From Sphingomonas sp. HF-S4 (lineage in GTDB: Bacteria > Pseudomonadota > Alphaproteobacteria > Sphingomonadales > Sphingomonadaceae): DNA of 64,000 bases. The position numbers and the translations under genes were made by a program. The stretch covers positions 186,001 to 250,000 of the forward strand of contig NZ_JAWJEJ010000001.1 of the NCBI RefSeq assembly GCF_032911445.1, given 5' to 3'. Within the stretch, counting starts at the first letter, position 1; the number at the start of each line of letters is the position of its first letter. The notes below the pieces were generated by a model. That model was not told the origin of the DNA and searched no databases. It saw nothing but the letters and a program-made list of their open reading frames with translations. Positions 17,214-25,739 of the stretch are shown in pieces.

Positions 17214-18230
17214 ATGGTGCAGCGTCTGTCGGTCGATGTGAGCGTGGAACGGCTTCCCTTCGCGAAGCCGTTCCAGATCTCCGGACACGTCTTCACCGAG
17301 TCCGCGGTGGTGGTCGTCACGCTGAGCGACGGCCTCCACACCGGGCGCGGCGAGGCGAGCGGAGTCTATTATCTGGGCGACGACGAGGCGGCGATGACCG
17401 CCGCGCTCGATACCGTCCGCGAGGGGCTGGCGCAGGGCATGACCCGCGCCGATCTCCAGCGCGAGCTGCCCGCGGGCGGCGCCCGCAACGCGGCGGACTG
17501 CGCGCTGTGGGAGCTCGACGCCAAGCGCGCGGGCGTGCCGGTGTGGAAGCTTGCCGGGCTGCCCGAGCCCAAGCCGCTGCTCACTACATTCACGCTGGGC
17601 GCCGACGATCCCGGCGTGATGGCGGAAGGGGCATTGGCGTATCGCGATGCGCGCGCGCTCAAGCTCAAGCTCACCGGCGATCTAGATCTCGACATCGCCC
17701 GGGTCCGCGCCGTGCGCGCGGCGCGGGGCGATTGCTGGATCGGCGTCGATGCCAATCAGGGCTTCCAACTCGCCGAGCTCGACGCGCTCATCGCCGTGCT
17801 GGTCGAATGCAAGGTCGCGCTGCTCGAACAACCACTTGCGCGGGGGCGGGAACACGATCTCGACGGGTTCAGCTCGCCGATCCCGATCGCCGCCGACGAG
17901 AGCGCGCTGACGCTGGCCGATCTCGACGTGCTGGTCGGTCGTTTCGACACGGTCAACATCAAGCTCGACAAAAGCGGCGGGCTCACCGAGGCGGTGGCGA
18001 TCGCGCAGGGCGCGCGACGGCTCGGCCTCGACGTCATGGTCGGCAACATGGTGGGTTCCAGCCTGGCGATGGCGCCGGCGTACCTGCTCGGCCAGCTATG
18101 CGATGTCGTCGACCTCGACGGGCCGACCTTCCTCGCTGCCGATCGCAGGCCGGGTATCGAGTATGCGGACGGATATATCCATTGCCCCGACACGGTTTGG
18201 GGGCACCAGTCGCTCGCGACAGCCACATAG
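17214..18230 (+). CDS. dgcA: DgcA-like N-acetyl-D-glutamate racemase / dipeptide epimerase (enolase superfamily)
   Basis: 338 residues. The muconate-lactonizing-type enolase fold has the catalytic KxK (K150, K152), metal ligands D179 (VDANQGF), E205 (LLEQPL), D228 (AADES) and the opposite-face base K250 (NIKLDKSGG). These mark the L-Ala-D/L-Glu epimerase branch. Because a DgcN/DUF1611 gene lies 2.4 kb downstream in the same orientation, the DgcA assignment is favoured: after DgcN acetylates D-Glu, DgcA would convert N-acetyl-D-Glu to the L-form. The alternative is epimerisation of the muropeptide dipeptide L-Ala-D-Glu. Both uses fit the locus, and sequence alone does not decide. Confidence 0.82.
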   Translation: MVQRLSVDVSVERLPFAKPFQISGHVFTESAVVVVTLSDGLHTGRGEASGVYYLGDDEAAMTAALDTVREGLAQGMTRADLQRELPAGGARNAADCALWELDAKRAGVPVWKLAGLPEPKPLLTTFTLGADDPGVMAEGALAYRDARALKLKLTGDLDLDIARVRAVRAARGDCWIGVDANQGFQLAELDALIAVLVECKVALLEQPLARGREHDLDGFSSPIPIAADESALTLADLDVLVGRFDTVNIKLDKSGGLTEAVAIAQGARRLGLDVMVGNMVGSSLAMAPAYLLGQLCDVVDLDGPTFLAADRRPGIEYADGYIHCPDTVWGHQSLATAT

Positions 18231-18242
18231 TTGCAATATCGG

Positions 18243-18282
18243 TTGACACTTCTCTAATCAGGATAATAGCATCCTGATTAGA
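18243..18282 (+). promoter_or_regulatory. Promoter-operator 2: TTGACA over a perfect 12-bp palindrome
   Basis: TTGACA at 18243-18248 is followed at the same distance as in promoter 1 by CAGGAT. That hexamer lies in a perfect inverted repeat, TCTAATCAGGAT-N6-ATCCTGATTAGA (18253-18282), which covers the expected -10 region, as for a repressor. It sits 133 bp before the TonB receptor start and would drive receptor-dgcN-ykvI-hydrolase-dipeptidase. Confidence 0.75.
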
Positions 18283-18414
18283 AATTAGCGGTGAGGCATA
18301 ACGAGCCGCAGCAAAGTGCGATCCGACGCAAGCATTCGGACGCCGACAGGGCCGCCACGTCGGGCGGCAATCGATCGCCTGCAGGGGTGACGGTTTTCAG
18401 GGAGTCATGGGGAG

Positions 18415-20628
18415 ATGAAGATGAACCGGTTCGCTTTGCCCGTCCGCGCGATGCTGGCGCTTTCGACTGCCGCCGGCGCGCTGATTGTCGCTTCCGCTGC
18501 GCAGGCGCAGGAAGCGCCGGCTGCGCGCAGCGACGACGAGATCGTCGTCACCGCGCAGAAGCGCGAGCAGAACCTGCAGGACGTACCCGTCTCGATCAGC
18601 GTGGTCAGCGGCGAGGCGATGCAGGAGCAGGGTGCGGCGTCGCTCACCGATTATGCCGGCTATGTGCCCGGGCTCCAGGTGACCACCACCGGCACGCCGG
18701 GACAGACCACGATCACCTTGCGCGGCGTCGCGCCGCTGACTGCCAGCCAGACCGTCGGCATCTATCTCGATGACGCGCCGGTGGGATCGAGCGCGATCTA
18801 CAATCGTGGCGGGCAATTCTCGCTCGACTTGCTGCCCTATGACATCGAGCGCGTCGAAGTGCTGCGCGGTCCTCAGGGCACGCTCTATGGCGCCAGCTCG
18901 ATCGGCGGACTGCTGAAATATGTCACGGTCACGCCAAGCACCTCAACCTTCAGCGTCAAAGGCGGCGTCGAGGGCTTCGGGATCAATGGAGCAGGCGATC
19001 TCGGCTGGGCCGGACAGACGATGTTCAATGCGCCGCTCGTTCAGGGCAAGCTTGGCGTCACTGGCAGCTTCGCTTGGCGGAAGACGCCCGGCTTCGTGGG
19101 CAGCGTCAACAATGCGAGCCTCGACGACCAGAATGATTATGAGCAGATCGGCGGGCGCGTCGCGTTGCTGTGGCAGGCGAGCGACCGGTTCAGCGCGCGG
19201 CTGACTGCGATTTATCAGGACATCGATTCCGACGGCAACGGCATCTACGCTGCGGATTTGACCGGCAAGCGGCTCGGCGACGGCAAGTCGTTCAACAACT
19301 ACGTTCCCGAAAGCTTCAAGAACGAGCTGCAATATTATGCGGCGACGCTCGATTATGATTTTGGCGGCGTGTCGCTGACCTCGACCACCACGCACAGCAC
19401 CACGCATGCCACCCAGCTCCAGGACGCGACCTATTCGTTCGGCGTGCTGTTCCCGCTGCTCACCGGCGGGGCGATCGCGCCGGGGCTGACGCCGTTCGAG
19501 ATCAAGCTGGGCCTCAAGAAATGGACTCAGGAAGTCCGCCTGGCTTCGGCGAGCGGTGGAGCGTTCGAATGGCTGGTCGGCGGTTTCTTCACCGACGAGA
19601 AGAGCTCGAACTCGCAGGTTGTCCGCTCGTACGACATGGCGGGCAATGCCATTCCGGCGCTCGATCCGCTGGCGACGATCGCGCTGCCCGCGACGTACAA
19701 GGAATATGCCGTGTTCGGCAACGCGACGCTTCGCCTGGGCGAGCGGTTCGAGATCACCGGCGGCATGCGCTGGGCGCGCAACGAGCAGACCTTCCGCCAG
19801 ATCAGCGAAGGCGCGATCGTGCCCTCGGCCAACGATCCCGGCGAATCGCAGGAGGACGTGTTCACCTGGAGCGTCAGCCCGCAATTCCATGTGAGCGACG
19901 ATGCGATGCTCTATGGCCGCGTCGCCACCGGCTATCGCCCAGGCGGGCCGAACGTGATCGTTCCCAACGTGCCGCCGAGCGTCGATTCGGACTCGCTGAC
20001 CAATTATGAAGTTGGCTTCAAGGCGGACCTGGCCGGGCGTGCCGTGACGATCGATGTCGCCGCCTTCTACATGGATTGGAAGGACATTCAGGTGACGCGC
20101 AGCTTCGGCGGCATCTCCGGCCAGGCAAATGGCGGGGCGGCGCGAAGCCAGGGCGTCGAGGGGACGATCGCCTTCCGCCCCGCGCGAGGGCTGACGCTGG
20201 CACTGAACGGCTCGTACACCGACGCCAAATTGAGCGAGGACGTGCCCGAGATCAGCGGCGCCGATGGCGACCAGCTTCCCGGTGTGCCCAAGTTCAGCGG
20301 CTCGGCACGGCTCGATTACCATGCCGAGCTGGGTGGCGACCTCTCGGCCGATTTCGGCATGGGCGTGCGGCATGCGAGCAGCCGGTTGTCGCTGGTCGAG
20401 AGCGATCCGCTGACCGCGCGCGCGACGGCCTACACTGCGGTCGATCTCAACGCATCGCTCAACATCGGCGAGCATTGGAAGCTGCGGGCCTATGCGCGCA
20501 ACCTGCTCGACGACGATGGCGAACTGTCGCGCTCGACGCTGACCAACGGGCTCAACGAACCCAGCTTCCTGCAGATCACGCCGCTCCAGCCGCGCACGAT
20601 CGGCCTTGCTTTCGATCTCTCCTTCTGA
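18415..20628 (+). CDS. TonB-dependent receptor of the D-Glu/D-peptide locus
   Basis: 737 residues, typical for a siderophore-like or substrate-specific receptor. A signal peptide (ends near AQAQ) is followed by a TonB box region DEIVVTAQKREQNLQDVPV, then a plug (about 50-170; VEVLRGPQGTLYGASSIGG). The barrel ends in TIGLAFDLSF with the C-terminal aromatic residue. ATG at 18415 follows GGGGAG. First gene after the palindromic promoter and 13 nt upstream of dgcN, so it is the outer-membrane uptake step of the pathway. The ligand is inferred from the neighbours to be a D-Glu-containing compound or peptide. Confidence 0.92.
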   Translation: MKMNRFALPVRAMLALSTAAGALIVASAAQAQEAPAARSDDEIVVTAQKREQNLQDVPVSISVVSGEAMQEQGAASLTDYAGYVPGLQVTTTGTPGQTTITLRGVAPLTASQTVGIYLDDAPVGSSAIYNRGGQFSLDLLPYDIERVEVLRGPQGTLYGASSIGGLLKYVTVTPSTSTFSVKGGVEGFGINGAGDLGWAGQTMFNAPLVQGKLGVTGSFAWRKTPGFVGSVNNASLDDQNDYEQIGGRVALLWQASDRFSARLTAIYQDIDSDGNGIYAADLTGKRLGDGKSFNNYVPESFKNELQYYAATLDYDFGGVSLTSTTTHSTTHATQLQDATYSFGVLFPLLTGGAIAPGLTPFEIKLGLKKWTQEVRLASASGGAFEWLVGGFFTDEKSSNSQVVRSYDMAGNAIPALDPLATIALPATYKEYAVFGNATLRLGERFEITGGMRWARNEQTFRQISEGAIVPSANDPGESQEDVFTWSVSPQFHVSDDAMLYGRVATGYRPGGPNVIVPNVPPSVDSDSLTNYEVGFKADLAGRAVTIDVAAFYMDWKDIQVTRSFGGISGQANGGAARSQGVEGTIAFRPARGLTLALNGSYTDAKLSEDVPEISGADGDQLPGVPKFSGSARLDYHAELGGDLSADFGMGVRHASSRLSLVESDPLTARATAYTAVDLNASLNIGEHWKLRAYARNLLDDDGELSRSTLTNGLNEPSFLQITPLQPRTIGLAFDLSF

Positions 20629-20641
20629 GCGGGAAAGCATC

Positions 20642-21682
20642 ATGAACGCCCCCTTCGGCCTAACCGCCGACACGCTTACGCTGCCGCAGCCCTATCTGCT
20701 GTTCCTCGGCGACACCGTCGAGCGGGGCTTCGCCAAGACCGCGCTGGGCCTGCGCGATTGGGCGCCCGAGAAGTGCGTCGGCGAACTGGCGCTGGCCGGT
20801 GCGCAGGTTACCACCGGGCTACCCCCGATGACGCCAGCGGAGGCTTATGCCGCGGGCGCTCGCGCGCTGGTGATCGGTGTCGCCAATTCGGGTGGAGTGA
20901 TCCCGCAGAGCTGGCGCGCGTCGCTGGTCGAGGCGCTCGAGGCGGGGCTCGACCTCGTCGCGGGGATGCACACGCGGCTGTCCGATATCCCCGAACTGTG
21001 CGAGGCGGCGGCGCGACGCGGGCGACGGCTGATCGACATTCGCGTGCCGCCGGCCAACATACCGGTAGCCACCGGGCGCAAGCGGAGCGGCAAGCGGTTG
21101 CTCACTGTCGGCACCGATTGCGCGCTGGGCAAGAAATACACCGCCCTGGCGCTTGCGAAAGCTTTTGCGGCGCGCGGCCTTGCCAGCGATTTCCGCGCTA
21201 CCGGGCAGACCGGGATCATGATCGCCGGCGGCGGAATGCCGATGGACGCGGTAGTCTCCGATTTCGAGGCGGGCGCGGCGGAGATGGTGTCGCCCGATGC
21301 TGACCCTGCGCATTGGGACGTGATCGAAGGGCAGGGCTCGCTCGCGCACCCGGCCTATGCCGCCGTATCGCTTGGGCTGCTCCACGGCAGCCAGCCCGAC
21401 GTGTTCGTGGTGTGCCACGAGCCGGGACGCACCGACATGCTCGGCACTGCGGGCTATCAGGTCGCGACTATCGAAGAGATCATCGATCTTACCACCGCGC
21501 TGGGCCGGCGGACCAATCCGGGGATCCGCTGTGGCGGGGTAAGCTTCAACACCTCGGCTCTGGACGATGCAGAAGCCCAAGACGTGATGCAGCGCGAAAG
21601 CGCGCGGCTCGGGCTTCCGGTCGCCGATCCGGTGCGCGGCGGGCCGGCGTTCGACGCTCTGGTCGATAGCTGCCTCGCATGA
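20642..21682 (+). CDS. dgcN: DgcN-type D-glutamate N-acetyltransferase (DUF1611)
   Basis: 346 residues, the full DUF1611 length. The N-terminal Rossmann-like part is at ~18-140 (GDTVERGFAKTALGLRDW; VIGVANSGGVIP). The C-terminal P-loop-type domain has VGTDCALGKKYTALALAKAF (about 156-175), RATGQTGIMIAGGGMPMDAV and VIEGQGSLAHPAY, all hallmarks of DUF1611. DgcN of this family acetylates D-Glu in a route completed by DgcA. ATG at 20642 follows GCGGGAAA; an earlier in-frame ATG would overlap the receptor. The 3' end overlaps ykvI by 4 nt, consistent with one operon. Confidence 0.86.
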   Translation: MNAPFGLTADTLTLPQPYLLFLGDTVERGFAKTALGLRDWAPEKCVGELALAGAQVTTGLPPMTPAEAYAAGARALVIGVANSGGVIPQSWRASLVEALEAGLDLVAGMHTRLSDIPELCEAAARRGRRLIDIRVPPANIPVATGRKRSGKRLLTVGTDCALGKKYTALALAKAFAARGLASDFRATGQTGIMIAGGGMPMDAVVSDFEAGAAEMVSPDADPAHWDVIEGQGSLAHPAYAAVSLGLLHGSQPDVFVVCHEPGRTDMLGTAGYQVATIEEIIDLTTALGRRTNPGIRCGGVSFNTSALDDAEAQDVMQRESARLGLPVADPVRGGPAFDALVDSCLA

Positions 21683-22797
21683 GTGTGGCGGCGGGATCGA
21701 GCTGGTTCCAGCGCTTCCTGCTGCCGGGGTTCGCGATGAAGGCGGTGATCATCGGTGGCGGCTATGCCACCGGTCGCGAGCTTGCCGAATATTTCCTGCC
21801 CTCGGGTCCGTGGGGCGGGCTCGCGGGGATGTTCCTGGCGATGGCGCTGTGGAGCGTGATCGCCGCGACGACCTTCGCCTATGCGAGGATGGCAGGCGCG
21901 CTCGATTACCGCGCGTTCTTCGCCGACCTGCTCGGGCCGGCATGGATCGCGTTCGAGATCGCGTACATCCTGTTCGTCGTGCTGATCCTCGCGGTGTTCG
22001 GGGCGAGCGCGGGGGCGATCGGCAACGCCATGTTCGGCTGGCCGAGCTTCGTCGGCGCGCTGCTGCTTGCCGGGGGAATCCTCGGCACGGTGTCGCTGGG
22101 CAATGCCGTGGTGGAGGGCGTGTTCAAATACGTCTCGTTCCTGCTCTACGGCGTCTATGCGCTGTTCCTGGTGCTCAGCCTGCTGAGCTTCGGCGACCGC
22201 ATCGCCGCGGGCTTCGCGACCCCGGCGCCGTGGGACGGCTGGGCTTCGGGCGGGCTGACCTATGCCAGCTACAACATCATCGGCGCGGTGGTGGTCCTGC
22301 CGGTGCTGCGGCACCTGACCGGCACGCGCGACGCCGTGGTCGCCGGGCTGATCGCCGGGCCGCTGGCGATGGCGCCGGCGATCCTGTTCTTCGTGTGCAT
22401 GATTGCTTTCTACCCCGGCATCGGGGCGGAGACGTTGCCCTCCGACTTCCTGCTGCGGCAGTTGAACGCGCCGGTGTTCCACTGGCTGTTCCAGCTGATG
22501 ATCTTCGCGGCCTTGCTCGAGAGCGGGGCAGGGGCGGTGCATGCGATCAACGAGCGCGTCGCCGGCGTGATGCGCCGCCGCGGCGCCGAGCTGGGCGCCC
22601 GATCGCGCGCGCTCATCGCGGGCGGGTTGCTGCTGGTGTGCATGTTCGTCGCCGAGCGCGTCGGGCTGATCGCGCTGATCGCCAGCGGCTATCGCCTGCT
22701 CGCCTATCTGTTCCTCGCCGTGTTCGTGCTCCCGCTGCTCACGATCGGGCTGACCCGTCTGCTTCGCCGCCGGACCAACAAGGAGATCGCCGCATGA
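21679..22797 (+). CDS. YkvI-family inner-membrane transporter (APC superfamily)
   Basis: 372 residues with about ten predicted membrane segments. The first helix has the broken, glycine-rich GGGYATGRELAEYFLP motif typical of LeuT/APC-fold substrate sites; a further conserved element is TYASYNIIGAVVVLPVLRHL. The YkvI family is annotated only as membrane proteins, but the fold predicts amino-acid uptake. It overlaps dgcN by ATGA and the next hydrolase by ATGA, so it very likely moves the D-amino acid or dipeptide processed by the pathway across the inner membrane. Confidence 0.85.
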   Translation: MSVAAGSSWFQRFLLPGFAMKAVIIGGGYATGRELAEYFLPSGPWGGLAGMFLAMALWSVIAATTFAYARMAGALDYRAFFADLLGPAWIAFEIAYILFVVLILAVFGASAGAIGNAMFGWPSFVGALLLAGGILGTVSLGNAVVEGVFKYVSFLLYGVYALFLVLSLLSFGDRIAAGFATPAPWDGWASGGLTYASYNIIGAVVVLPVLRHLTGTRDAVVAGLIAGPLAMAPAILFFVCMIAFYPGIGAETLPSDFLLRQLNAPVFHWLFQLMIFAALLESGAGAVHAINERVAGVMRRRGAELGARSRALIAGGLLLVCMFVAERVGLIALIASGYRLLAYLFLAVFVLPLLTIGLTRLLRRRTNKEIAA

Positions 22798-24359
22798 GAC
22801 TGCTCGCGCTGCCGCTGCTGCTGCTCGCTACTCCGGCACTGGCCGATCCGCCCGCGGGGCTCGCCGCCAAGGTCGAGGCGCTGCGGAAATCGACCGGCGC
22901 GCCGGGGATCGCCGTCGCGATCGTCGAGCATGGCAAGACCACGCTGTCGCAGGGCTGGGGCGTCCGGAAGCTCGGCGAGGCGGCGAAGGTCGATGCCGAC
23001 ACGATCTTCCAGACCGGATCGACCGGCAAGGCGTTCACGGCCGCGGCGCTCGCGATCCTCGTTGACCAGGGCAAGATCGCCTGGGACGACAAGGTGATCG
23101 ACCACATGCCGTGGTTCCGCATGTACGATCCCTGGGTGACGCGCGAGATTACGGTCCGCGACCTGCTCGTCCATCGCAGCGGGCTTGGACTGGGGGCCGG
23201 GGATCTGCTGTTCGTGCCCCGGGGCAGCCTGTCGCGCAAGGAGACGGTCAAGCGCGTCGCCCACCTCAAGCCGGCGACGAGCTTCCGGTCGAACTACGCC
23301 TACGACAACATCCTCTACATGGTCGCCGGCCAGCTGATCGAGGAAGTCTCGGGCAAGACCTGGGAAGAGTTCATGGCGCGCGAAGTGCTCGGCCGCGGCG
23401 GCATGAAGACCGCCACAGCGACCTATGAAGCGCGCTGGGCGACGCGCGACCGCGCCTTCCCGCACGCGCGGATCGGCGGCGTGGTGCGCGGCGACGGGCC
23501 CAATTCTGTGCTCGACGAGCGCGAGGAGCTCGGCCGTGCGGCGATGCCCGCGGGCGGGCTCGCGCTCAGTGCCAACGATCTCGCGCAGTGGCTCAAGATC
23601 CAGCTCGGGCATGGCGCGCTGCCAGGCGGCGGGCGGCTGTTCAGCGAGGCGCAGGCGGCCGAGATGTGGAAGGGCGTGACGATCCAGCCGATCACGCCCT
23701 ATCCCGGCGGGCTCGCGTCGCTCACCCCCAAGTTCAGCAGCTATGGCCTCGGCTGGGAAGTCGAGGATTACAAGGGCGCACGGATCATCTCGCATGGCGG
23801 CGGGGTCTTCGGATCGATCACCCATGTCATCCTGCTCCCCGATCAGGATGTCGGCATCGCGGTGGTGGTCAATTCGGAAGACGTCGCATTGCTCCGCGGC
23901 GTCGCGCACCTGCTGGTCGATCACTATCTCGGCCTTCCCGACCAGGACTGGCCGAAGCGCTTCGGCGATTTCATGGCGCAGCGCATCGCCGGCGGGAAGG
24001 CTGCGCTGGCCAGCGTCAAGGCCGCGCCCGCCAAGGTCGGCCCGTCGCTTTCGCTCGAGCGCTATGCCGGCACCTATCGCGATCCCTGGTACGGCGATGT
24101 CGCGGTGACCGGCGCCGCCGACGGCCTGCGCATCGACTTCAAGACCACCCCGCGCATGGCCGGCAAGCTCGTCCATTGGCAGTACGACACCTTCGTCACC
24201 CGCTTCGACGACAAGGCGATCGAGCCGGCCTATGTCACCTTCGCGCTCGATGCCGAGGGCAAGGTCTCGCGCGTGACGATGAAGGCCGAGAGCCCGATCG
24301 CCGACTTCAGCTACGACTATCACGACCTCGACCTGCGGCCGGTGGAGACGAAGAAGTGA
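22794..24359 (+). CDS. Secreted S12-family serine hydrolase
   Basis: 521 residues. A short signal peptide ends at ALAD (about residue 18). The catalytic motifs are STGK (S76-K79), YDN (Y170-N172) and SHGGGVFG, followed by a C-terminal lipocalin-like beta domain (about 415-520, YAGTYRDPWYGDVAVTG), an arrangement seen in D-aminopeptidase/DD-peptidase-like proteins. ATG at 22794 overlaps the ykvI stop; the open frame extending upstream is a shadow of ykvI. It acts in the periplasm and is a candidate for trimming D-residue peptides before transport. Confidence 0.88.
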   Translation: MRLLALPLLLLATPALADPPAGLAAKVEALRKSTGAPGIAVAIVEHGKTTLSQGWGVRKLGEAAKVDADTIFQTGSTGKAFTAAALAILVDQGKIAWDDKVIDHMPWFRMYDPWVTREITVRDLLVHRSGLGLGAGDLLFVPRGSLSRKETVKRVAHLKPATSFRSNYAYDNILYMVAGQLIEEVSGKTWEEFMAREVLGRGGMKTATATYEARWATRDRAFPHARIGGVVRGDGPNSVLDEREELGRAAMPAGGLALSANDLAQWLKIQLGHGALPGGGRLFSEAQAAEMWKGVTIQPITPYPGGLASLTPKFSSYGLGWEVEDYKGARIISHGGGVFGSITHVILLPDQDVGIAVVVNSEDVALLRGVAHLLVDHYLGLPDQDWPKRFGDFMAQRIAGGKAALASVKAAPAKVGPSLSLERYAGTYRDPWYGDVAVTGAADGLRIDFKTTPRMAGKLVHWQYDTFVTRFDDKAIEPAYVTFALDAEGKVSRVTMKAESPIADFSYDYHDLDLRPVETKK

Positions 24360-24374
24360 GCGCGCTGGATCTGC

Positions 24375-24520
24375 TCCCCTCCCTGAAAGGGAGGGGCCGG
24401 GGGTGGGTGCGCGCGTCTGCGCGCCCACTAGACTCTTCACCCGGCTCGAAGCACCGGCCGAGGCATCGAGCCTCGTCCGACGCTAAACCCACCCCTAACC
24501 CCTCCCTTTCAGGGAGGGGA
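24375..24520. repeat. R1-family repeat, copy 2 (inside the D-Glu operon)
   Basis: Same plan as 331-480: end hairpins CCCTCCCTGAAAGGGAGGG / CCTCCCTTTCAGGGAGGG, inner GGGGGTGGGTG / ACCCACCCC and core GGCATCGAGCCTCG. It separates the serine hydrolase from the dipeptidase, and its last bases AGGGAGGGGA form the only visible ribosome-binding site of the dipeptidase. Confidence 0.8.
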
Positions 24521-24523
24521 ATA

Positions 24524-25681
24524 ATGGGGCTCGCCCTGCTCCTTGCCGGCTGCGCCACCACGTCCGAACCGCCCCGCAAAGCGCATCGCGACTTCCTCGT
24601 GCTCGACACGCATCTCGATACGCCGCTCCACTTCGCGCGGCCCGGCTGGGACTTTGCCGGGCACCACGATCCGGCGACCGACCTCGTCCAAGTCGATCTC
24701 GAGCGGATGGACGCCGGCGCGCTCGATGGCGGGTTCTTCGCGATCTACACCGATCAGGGGCCGCTGACGGCGAAAGGCTATGCCGACGCGCTCGCCTTTG
24801 CGCGCGCGCGTTCCGACCTGATCGACCGCACCCTCTCCAAATACCCGAGCCGCATCGACTTCGCGATGACCGCCGACGACGCGCGCAGGATCGACCGCGC
24901 CGGGCTGCGCATCGCGTTCAAGAGCATGGAGAACAGCTACCCGCTCGGCGAGGATCTCTCGCTGCTCCAGGAATTCCACGGTCGCGGCGTGCGGCTGGCC
25001 GGTCCGGTCCACGGCGCCAACAACCAGTTCGCCGACAGTTCGGGCGACCAGCCCAAGTGGAACGGCCTCTCGCCCCTCGGCCGCAAATGGGTCGCAGAGA
25101 TGAACCGCCTGGGAATGGTGATCGACCCGAGCCACGCGTCCGACGCCGCCTTCGACCAGATGCTCGAATTGTCGAAAACCCCGCTGCTGCTCTCGCATTC
25201 GAGCGGGCGCTGGGCGTTCGACCATCCGCGCAACCTCGACGACGGCCGCATCCGCAAGCTCGCCGCGAAGGGCGGGGCGATCTGCGTCAGCACGATCTTC
25301 CTGTCGAACATGAAGATGGGCCCCGAGCGCGCCGAACTGTTCGGCAAGTACGAGCATATGGACACGCTCTCGCCTGCCGAGCAGGCCGACCTCGCCCGCA
25401 AGTGGCGTGCGCTCGACACGACCGAGCCGCTCTGGGCGGCCGATTTCGAGCGCTACATGGCGATGGTGCTCCACGTGATCGAAGTCGCGGGCGTCGACCA
25501 TGTCTGCTTTGGCGCGGATTGGGACGGCGGCGGCGGGCTGCCGGGGATCGAGGACATCTCGGCGCTGCCCAAGGTTACCGAGCGGCTGCGCGCGGCGGGC
25601 TATTCGGACGAGGACCTGGCCAAGATGTGGGGCGGCAACATCCTCCGCATCGTCGAAGCGGCGCAAGACCCCGCGCGCTGA
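24524..25681 (+). CDS. Membrane dipeptidase (M19, renal-dipeptidase family), putative lipoprotein
   Basis: 385 residues. The zinc ligands of M19 enzymes are present: H30 and D32 (LDTHLDTPLH), the bridging Glu in FKSMENSYP, and His in VIDPSHASD and LLLSHSSGRWAFDHPRN. M19 enzymes cleave dipeptides and tolerate a D-residue at the C-terminal position, which suits this locus. The N-terminus MGLALLLAGCATT has a lipobox-like LAGC but no basic n-region. The gene starts directly at the edge of an R1 repeat that supplies its Shine-Dalgarno, so the original 5' end may have been altered. Confidence 0.9.
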   Translation: MGLALLLAGCATTSEPPRKAHRDFLVLDTHLDTPLHFARPGWDFAGHHDPATDLVQVDLERMDAGALDGGFFAIYTDQGPLTAKGYADALAFARARSDLIDRTLSKYPSRIDFAMTADDARRIDRAGLRIAFKSMENSYPLGEDLSLLQEFHGRGVRLAGPVHGANNQFADSSGDQPKWNGLSPLGRKWVAEMNRLGMVIDPSHASDAAFDQMLELSKTPLLLSHSSGRWAFDHPRNLDDGRIRKLAAKGGAICVSTIFLSNMKMGPERAELFGKYEHMDTLSPAEQADLARKWRALDTTEPLWAADFERYMAMVLHVIEVAGVDHVCFGADWDGGGGLPGIEDISALPKVTERLRAAGYSDEDLAKMWGGNILRIVEAAQDPAR

Positions 25682-25709
25682 GGCCCGAAACGGGTTGACG
25701 TTGGCTTTT

Positions 25710-25733
25710 CCCCTCCCTGCAAGCAGGGAGGGG
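25710..25733. terminator. Convergent terminator hairpin after the D-Glu operon
   Basis: CCCCTCCCTGC-N2-GCAGGGAGGGG, between the dipeptidase and the convergent sensor kinase, preceded by CTTTT. It is probably a bidirectional terminator. Confidence 0.65.
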
Positions 25734-25739
25734 AGTCGA

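Noticed and set aside
15164..17341. 725-codon antisense open frame across the S12 hydrolase
   Set aside because: Composition is that of a shadow frame (Asp/Arg/His/Ala rich); the plus-strand gene carries all S12 motifs.
21810..22793. Upstream extension of the second S12 hydrolase frame
   Set aside because: It is Arg-rich out-of-frame translation of ykvI; the ATG at 22794 begins a normal signal peptide.
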